Part shown: piece by piece, positions 31,628-34,538 of the stretch
Position numbering within the stretch: the first letter of the stretch is position 1
Layout: each line of letters opens with the position of its first letter
From: Propionibacteriaceae bacterium
GTDB lineage: Bacteria > Actinomycetota > Actinomycetes > Propionibacteriales > Propionibacteriaceae
NCBI GenBank assembly: GCA_031266665.1
Contig: JAISAO010000102.1
Location: 1-34,538, forward strand
Length of the DNA: 34,538 bases
Direction of reading: 5' to 3'
Position numbers and translations under genes: made by a program
The notes under the pieces: generated by a model
What the model was told of the DNA's origin: nothing
The model's input: only the letters and a program-made list of their open reading frames with translations
Databases searched by the model: none

Positions 31628-31864
31628 ATGCGCACCACAGTTGACCTGCCTCCGCGACTGCACCAGCGAGCCAGGGACCACGCCGCCCGCCAACATCAGT
31701 CGTTGTCCGCGGCCCTGGCCGGGCTGGTCGCCCTCGGCTTGGAGGCGGCCGAGCCCGCGCCCGACCTGGCCCGGGATCCCGTCTCCGGCTTCCCCACGGT
31801 CAGGCTCGGTCGGCCGCTGACGGCGGCCGAGGTGGTGGACCTGTTGGACGAGGACGAGCGGTGA
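31628..31864 (+). CDS. vapB: VapB-like antitoxin
   Basis: A 78-aa protein opening MRTTVDLPPRLHQRARDHAA, a ribbon-helix-helix DNA-binding start (beta strand then helix). The C-terminal part (GFPTVRLGRPLTAAEVVDLL) resembles antitoxin tails that wrap the toxin. The start is ATG 31628, six bases after a -10, rather than the longer in-frame ATG at 31592. The stop overlaps the toxin start as GTGA. It binds and neutralises VapC and probably represses the operon. Confidence 0.85.
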   Translation: MRTTVDLPPRLHQRARDHAARQHQSLSAALAGLVALGLEAAEPAPDLARDPVSGFPTVRLGRPLTAAEVVDLLDEDER

Positions 31865-32244
31865 TCCGCCTGCTCGACGCCAATGTGCTGATCGCCTTGG
31901 TGGTCGAGGACCATGTCCACCATGACCGGGCCAGCGCCTGGAGCGCCGGCCTGGACGCTTTCGCCACCTGTCCGATCACCGAGGGCGCCCTGGTCCGCCT
32001 GCTGTTGCGGGTGGGCGAGTCCAAGCTGGTCGTCGCGGCCGTCCTGGAGGCCGTCGCCGGGCTGCCCGGACACCATTTCTGGCCCGACGACCTGCCCCAC
32101 GCCGGCCTCGACCTGGCCCCACTCCAGGGTTATAAGCAAGTCACCGACGCCTACTTGGTCGCCCTGGCCCAACATCATGGCGGCCGGCTGGCCACCCTCG
32201 ACGCCGCCCTGGCGGCCACCCACCCGGCGGCCGAACTGGTCTAA
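31861..32244 (+). CDS. vapC: VapC-like PIN-domain toxin
   Basis: A 127-aa PIN-domain ribonuclease that typically cuts tRNA or rRNA. The four acidic residues expected for metal binding are present: Asp6 (LLDANVLI), Glu41 (CPITEGALVR), Asp96 (QVTDAYLVALA) and Asp114 (LATLDAALA). GTG 31861 overlaps the vapB stop, giving tight coupling. The family is firm; target RNA is unknown. The 32245-32445 stretch after it holds no recognised gene. Confidence 0.9.
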   Translation: MIRLLDANVLIALVVEDHVHHDRASAWSAGLDAFATCPITEGALVRLLLRVGESKLVVAAVLEAVAGLPGHHFWPDDLPHAGLDLAPLQGYKQVTDAYLVALAQHHGGRLATLDAALAATHPAAELV

Positions 32245-32445
32245 CCCCGTCCCGGACCGGGCCGTGGTTGGGCGGCGAGGCTTCGGCGCTCGCTGGGCCA
32301 GTTAAGCCAGATCGCGGTTGGCGAAGCGTCCGGACCGGGTGGCCGACGTGGAAGGCGATGCGGGCGTGATGGCAGGGCGGTCCAGGTTTTACCGCCGCCT
32401 GGCCGGGGGAATGGGCCTGGTCGGATGGGGCGGTACGGTGAGTCC

Positions 32446-32931
32446 GTGGAGCGACGGGCGAAGACCTGGCCGGGTGTCGTGGCCTGCCTCCTGGGGCTGA
32501 GCTTCACCGGGTTCAACCTCTACTGGGCCTTGGGGCACAACTGGCTGGTCGACACGGTTTTCCCCACCGCCTCGTTGGACGAGGTTGGGGCGATCCTGCC
32601 GCCGGCGGTGCAATGGGCGGCCATCGTCCTCAAGACCGGCGCGGCCCTACTCGGCTTGGCGACCGTCCCGGCGGTGGCCCGCGTCTTGCCCGGGTGGGCG
32701 CTGGCGGTCGCCCGCGGGCTGGGCTGGACGGCCGCCGCCGTCATCGCCGCTTGGGGGCTGACCCAGACGGTTTGGTTCGCCCTGGCCAAAGCCGGGGCGC
32801 TGGAGCTGCCCGGCGGGGAGTGGACGTCGCGGTCCATCAACGGCCATGTCTTCCTATGGGACCCCTGGTTCCTGGTCTGGGGCGCCGTCTTGGGCTACGC
32901 CCTGATCGCCTCCCGACGGCCCCGGCGCTGA
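32446..32931 (+). CDS. DUF3995 family membrane protein
   Basis: A 161-aa protein with four hydrophobic helices: VVACLLGLSFTGFNLYWALG, IVLKTGAALLGLATVP, WTAAAVIAAWGLTQTVWF and FLVWGAVLGYALIA. The pattern FxLYWALGxxWLxDT near the start and a terminal LWDPWFLxWG fit DUF3995, whose function is unknown. GTG 32446 is chosen because TACGGT lies six bases before it, as at other leaderless genes here, and the first helix is then at the usual distance; ATG 32425 is an alternative. It stands alone between two toxin-antitoxin pairs. Confidence 0.8.
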   Translation: MERRAKTWPGVVACLLGLSFTGFNLYWALGHNWLVDTVFPTASLDEVGAILPPAVQWAAIVLKTGAALLGLATVPAVARVLPGWALAVARGLGWTAAAVIAAWGLTQTVWFALAKAGALELPGGEWTSRSINGHVFLWDPWFLVWGAVLGYALIASRRPRR

Positions 32932-33027
32932 CAGGTGGCGCTTTTCAGCAGCTGGTTGAACCTGAGGAAAGGCGACCACGCGGCTGACGGTAAGCGGTCG
33001 GCGTTGGCCGTCAGAGTGCAACTCTCC

Positions 33028-33044
33028 TAGCGTTACGCTAATAT
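33028..33044 (+). promoter_or_regulatory. HEPN/MNT operon promoter with perfect palindromic operator
   Basis: TAGCGTTACGCTA (33028-33040) is a perfect 13-base palindrome. It overlaps the -10 TAATAT (33039-33044), which stands six bases before the ATG at 33051. The encoded winged-helix protein is a likely ligand, giving autoregulation. Confidence 0.7.
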
Positions 33045-33050
33045 AATTGC

Positions 33051-33692
33051 ATGGACTTGACGACTCCGCTCTCGACCATCGCGCCGGGACTCGAGAGCGC
33101 GGCCTTGACGGTGCTCGCCGGCGCCGACACGGCCCTGTCCGCGACTCAAATCCAGCGTGTCGCCGGGAGGGGGTCGCGCTACGGACTGGTGCTCGCGCTA
33201 GAACGTCTGGTCGGTCACGGCGTCGTCACCGCCATTCCAGCCTCCCGTGGCAACCTGTACCGACTGAATCGGGACCATGTCCTGGCCCCGGTCGTCATCG
33301 CCGCCGTCCGAGTCCGCGGCGAGGCCGACCGCCGACTGTCCGAGGCCGTCGACCGCCTGGCCCCCCAGCCGCTCAGCGCCGCGCTGTACGGCTCTGTCGC
33401 CCGGGGCGAGGCCGCTCCGGACAGTGACATCGACCTTCTAGTCATCGCCGCGGACGGTCTCGACCCCGACGCCGAGACGTGGGCCCGGCAGATCGACGGT
33501 CTCGAGCGAGGCGCGCGGGATTGGACCGGCAACCCTCTCCAGACCGTGACGGTGACCCGGGCGCAACTCACCCTCATGGCGGCGGCCAAAGCCGGGATCA
33601 TGGACGAGTGGGAACGCGACGCGCGCACCATCGTCGGCTCGGACGCTCGCGGCCTGATCCGCGCGGCCCGAAAGGTCGCGGCGGCCTTATGA
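33051..33692 (+). CDS. Winged-helix plus minimal nucleotidyltransferase antitoxin (MntA-like)
   Basis: A 213-aa protein. The N-terminal half (about 10-80) is a predicted winged helix: ALSATQIQRVAG then a recognition helix, then GVVTAIPASRGNLYRLN. Residues 105-135 hold the minimal nucleotidyltransferase motif GS-x10-DxD: Gly114-Ser115, Asp126 and Asp128 (SDIDLLVI). A third acidic residue on the later strand (LQTVTV) is not obvious. In MntA/HepT systems, this enzyme AMPylates the HEPN toxin to silence it. The stop overlaps the HEPN gene as ATGA. The fused DNA-binding domain and the palindrome on the promoter suggest that it also acts as the repressor. Confidence 0.82.
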   Translation: MDLTTPLSTIAPGLESAALTVLAGADTALSATQIQRVAGRGSRYGLVLALERLVGHGVVTAIPASRGNLYRLNRDHVLAPVVIAAVRVRGEADRRLSEAVDRLAPQPLSAALYGSVARGEAAPDSDIDLLVIAADGLDPDAETWARQIDGLERGARDWTGNPLQTVTVTRAQLTLMAAAKAGIMDEWERDARTIVGSDARGLIRAARKVAAAL

Positions 33693-34090
33693 GCCCCAAA
33701 AAACATCGCACCAGCGCCGGCGGTCCAGCCGAGGGACGCCGCCGTCTCAACATCGCCGCGCAATATTTAGCCCTTGCCGGGATGCTGGAGGACGACCCGT
33801 CAGACGGCGCGATCAACGCCTGTATCGGCAACTGCGTGCTGGCGGGGATCGCGGCCGCCGACGCGGTTTGCTACGCCCGCCTGGGCGAGCGCTACTCCGG
33901 CCCCGACCACGACCAGGCGGCCGACGGCCTTGATCGTGTCGACAAAGAGCTGGGTAGCGCCTTGCGCTCGCTCAACCGGCTCAAAACCAAGTCGCAGTAC
34001 GGCGACGAGTGGCTCACCGACTCCACTAGAAAGTCGGCTCTGCGTGGCGCCCGAGCACTCGTGAAAGAGGCCGAGGCCTCACTTCGCTGA
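33689..34090 (+). CDS. HEPN-domain toxin (HepT-like)
   Basis: A 133-aa, mainly helical protein. It has an Arg-x5-His motif (Arg68 to His74, in ERYSGPDHDQ), matching the R-x4-6-H ribonuclease motif of HEPN toxins, in the usual place after a helix ending AADAVCYARLGE. HepT proteins have Tyr two residues after the His, the site modified by MntA; here that position is Gln76. Tyr69 lies inside the motif and could replace it. ATG 33689 overlaps the previous stop. The pair order and coupling support a HEPN/MNT toxin-antitoxin unit; activity is inferred. Confidence 0.75.
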   Translation: MSPKKHRTSAGGPAEGRRRLNIAAQYLALAGMLEDDPSDGAINACIGNCVLAGIAAADAVCYARLGERYSGPDHDQAADGLDRVDKELGSALRSLNRLKTKSQYGDEWLTDSTRKSALRGARALVKEAEASLR

Positions 34091-34232
34091 ACCACTCCTG
34101 ACACTTTGATGGCTATTCATAATGAAGAATTAACAATTAGTGGTCTGGAGCGTCGCGGCCGACCGTATCCCGGGTCATCGAGAGCATGTCGCACATTCTC
34201 AGCCAAATTCTAGACGAATATCGCCCCATACG

Positions 34233-34334
34233 GACGGCGATGCTGCCGGTTTCGTCCTCTACCTGGGCCAGCAGTCGCTGCCCTTCGGCGAGCGCCTGCG
34301 CGCCCTGCCGGTCAGAGCCATCTGGGAGGCGTGA
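34233..34334 (+). pseudogene. Remnant of the C-terminus of a DUF4143-type ATP-binding protein
   Basis: This frame encodes GFVLYLGQQSLPFGERLRA, then LPVRAIWEA and a stop. That is the typical last beta-hairpin of DUF4143-type ATPases, in which GxVLYxGxxxLPxGxRLxAxP precedes the end. The gene's other end of the window (34433-34538, opposite strand) shows the same motif. Nothing upstream of 34233 in this frame, nor in the others back to the HEPN gene, looks like the rest of such a protein, so only about 33 codons remain. The fragment suggests deletion or recombination at a former ATPase gene. Confidence 0.6.
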
Positions 34335-34432
34335 TCCCAGCGCGTCGAGCGTGGCAATCACTGCTTCAAGTTTTGACAATTGTACTTTACAAAGACCCTG
34401 GCCGTGCGTAGTTAATGGTTCCGCCGCGCCGT

Positions 34433-34538
34433 TCAGCGCAGCCACAGGCCGCTGAACGGCATCGCCCACAGGCGGTCCCCGAGGGGGAGGGTGCGTTCGC
34501 CGGTATATAGGACGATTCCGGCCCGGAAGCGGTCGCCG
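34433..34538 (-). CDS. DUF4143-type ATP-binding protein, C-terminal end only
   Basis: Reading leftward from the window edge, the frame gives GDRFRAGIVLYTGERTLPLG, then DRLWAMPFSGLWLR and a TGA at 34433-34435. This matches the end of the AAA-ATPase plus DUF4143 family (PD-(D/E)xK-like C-terminal domain); the biological role of the family is unclear, and many members are on mobile or accessory DNA. The body of the gene lies beyond the right edge, so completeness cannot be judged. It converges with the remnant at 34233-34334; only about 98 bp separate the two stops. Confidence 0.65.
   Translation of the reverse strand, partial: GDRFRAGIVLYTGERTLPLGDRLWAMPFSGLWLR

Noticed and set aside
34137..34469. 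A 110-codon minus-strand frame with plausible helical sequence
   Set aside because: It overlaps the DUF4143 remnant on the plus strand, and its start falls within the coding end of the minus-strand DUF4143 gene in another frame; the motif matches explain the region better.

Overview
The window is very GC-rich, densely coding DNA from an actinobacterium. Supporting families are the four-gene glutamate-type ABC transporter order gluABC(D), a two-domain LysX (lysyl-phosphatidylglycerol synthase fused to lysyl-tRNA synthetase), a lexA/SOS-gene/nrdR neighbourhood, a nrdR-nrdJ pair, MMPL and YhgE/Pip membrane proteins, and many apparently leaderless promoters. A Propionibacteriales-like organism is my best guess, but that is inference.

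Layout. 1-2180 (minus): an amino-acid ABC operon gluA-gluB-gluC, running off the left edge. Its binding protein appears circularly permuted: the usual C-terminal segment lies at the N-terminus, directly after the lipobox. 2342-3887: a TetR regulator and a YigZ/IMPACT-family protein. 4318-8879: a membrane esterase overlapping lysX by ATGA, a likely pair for making and hydrolysing aminoacyl lipid. 9114-10579: lexA and a divergent small SOS-controlled membrane protein, with LexA boxes between them. 10755-12469: convergent TM2 and DUF4870 proteins with tyrosine-rich low-complexity tails, separated by a 165-bp nested inverted repeat. 12470-12899: a 19-bp minisatellite and two NrdR boxes. 12900-16371: nrdR and the B12-dependent ribonucleotide reductase nrdJ. 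16368-21518 (minus): an MMPL transporter whose C-terminus resembles a decayed ABC ATPase domain, then two tiny duplicated ORFs, then a YhgE/Pip protein, all linked by ATGA overlaps.

21724-31534 is a carbohydrate module: a LacI repressor, two CCGG-centred operators, an Opp-type ABC transporter (binding protein, two permeases, two ATPases) and a GH2 beta-mannosidase. The set predicts import of a beta-mannoside-type oligosaccharide and its cleavage in the cytoplasm. A 13-bp GC hairpin separates the binding-protein gene from the permeases.

31628-34538 is accessory: a VapBC toxin-antitoxin pair, a DUF3995 membrane protein, a HEPN/MNT toxin-antitoxin pair with a palindromic operator on its promoter, and two convergent C-terminal ends of DUF4143-type ATPases. 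One of those is only a remnant; the other continues beyond the right edge. Local AT content rises here, which fits horizontally acquired DNA.

The observations that most deserve follow-up are the permuted glutamate-binding protein, the ATGA ladder of duplicated mini-ORFs, the MMPL with a decayed ABC-like domain, and the HEPN toxin lacking the usual tyrosine acceptor position.
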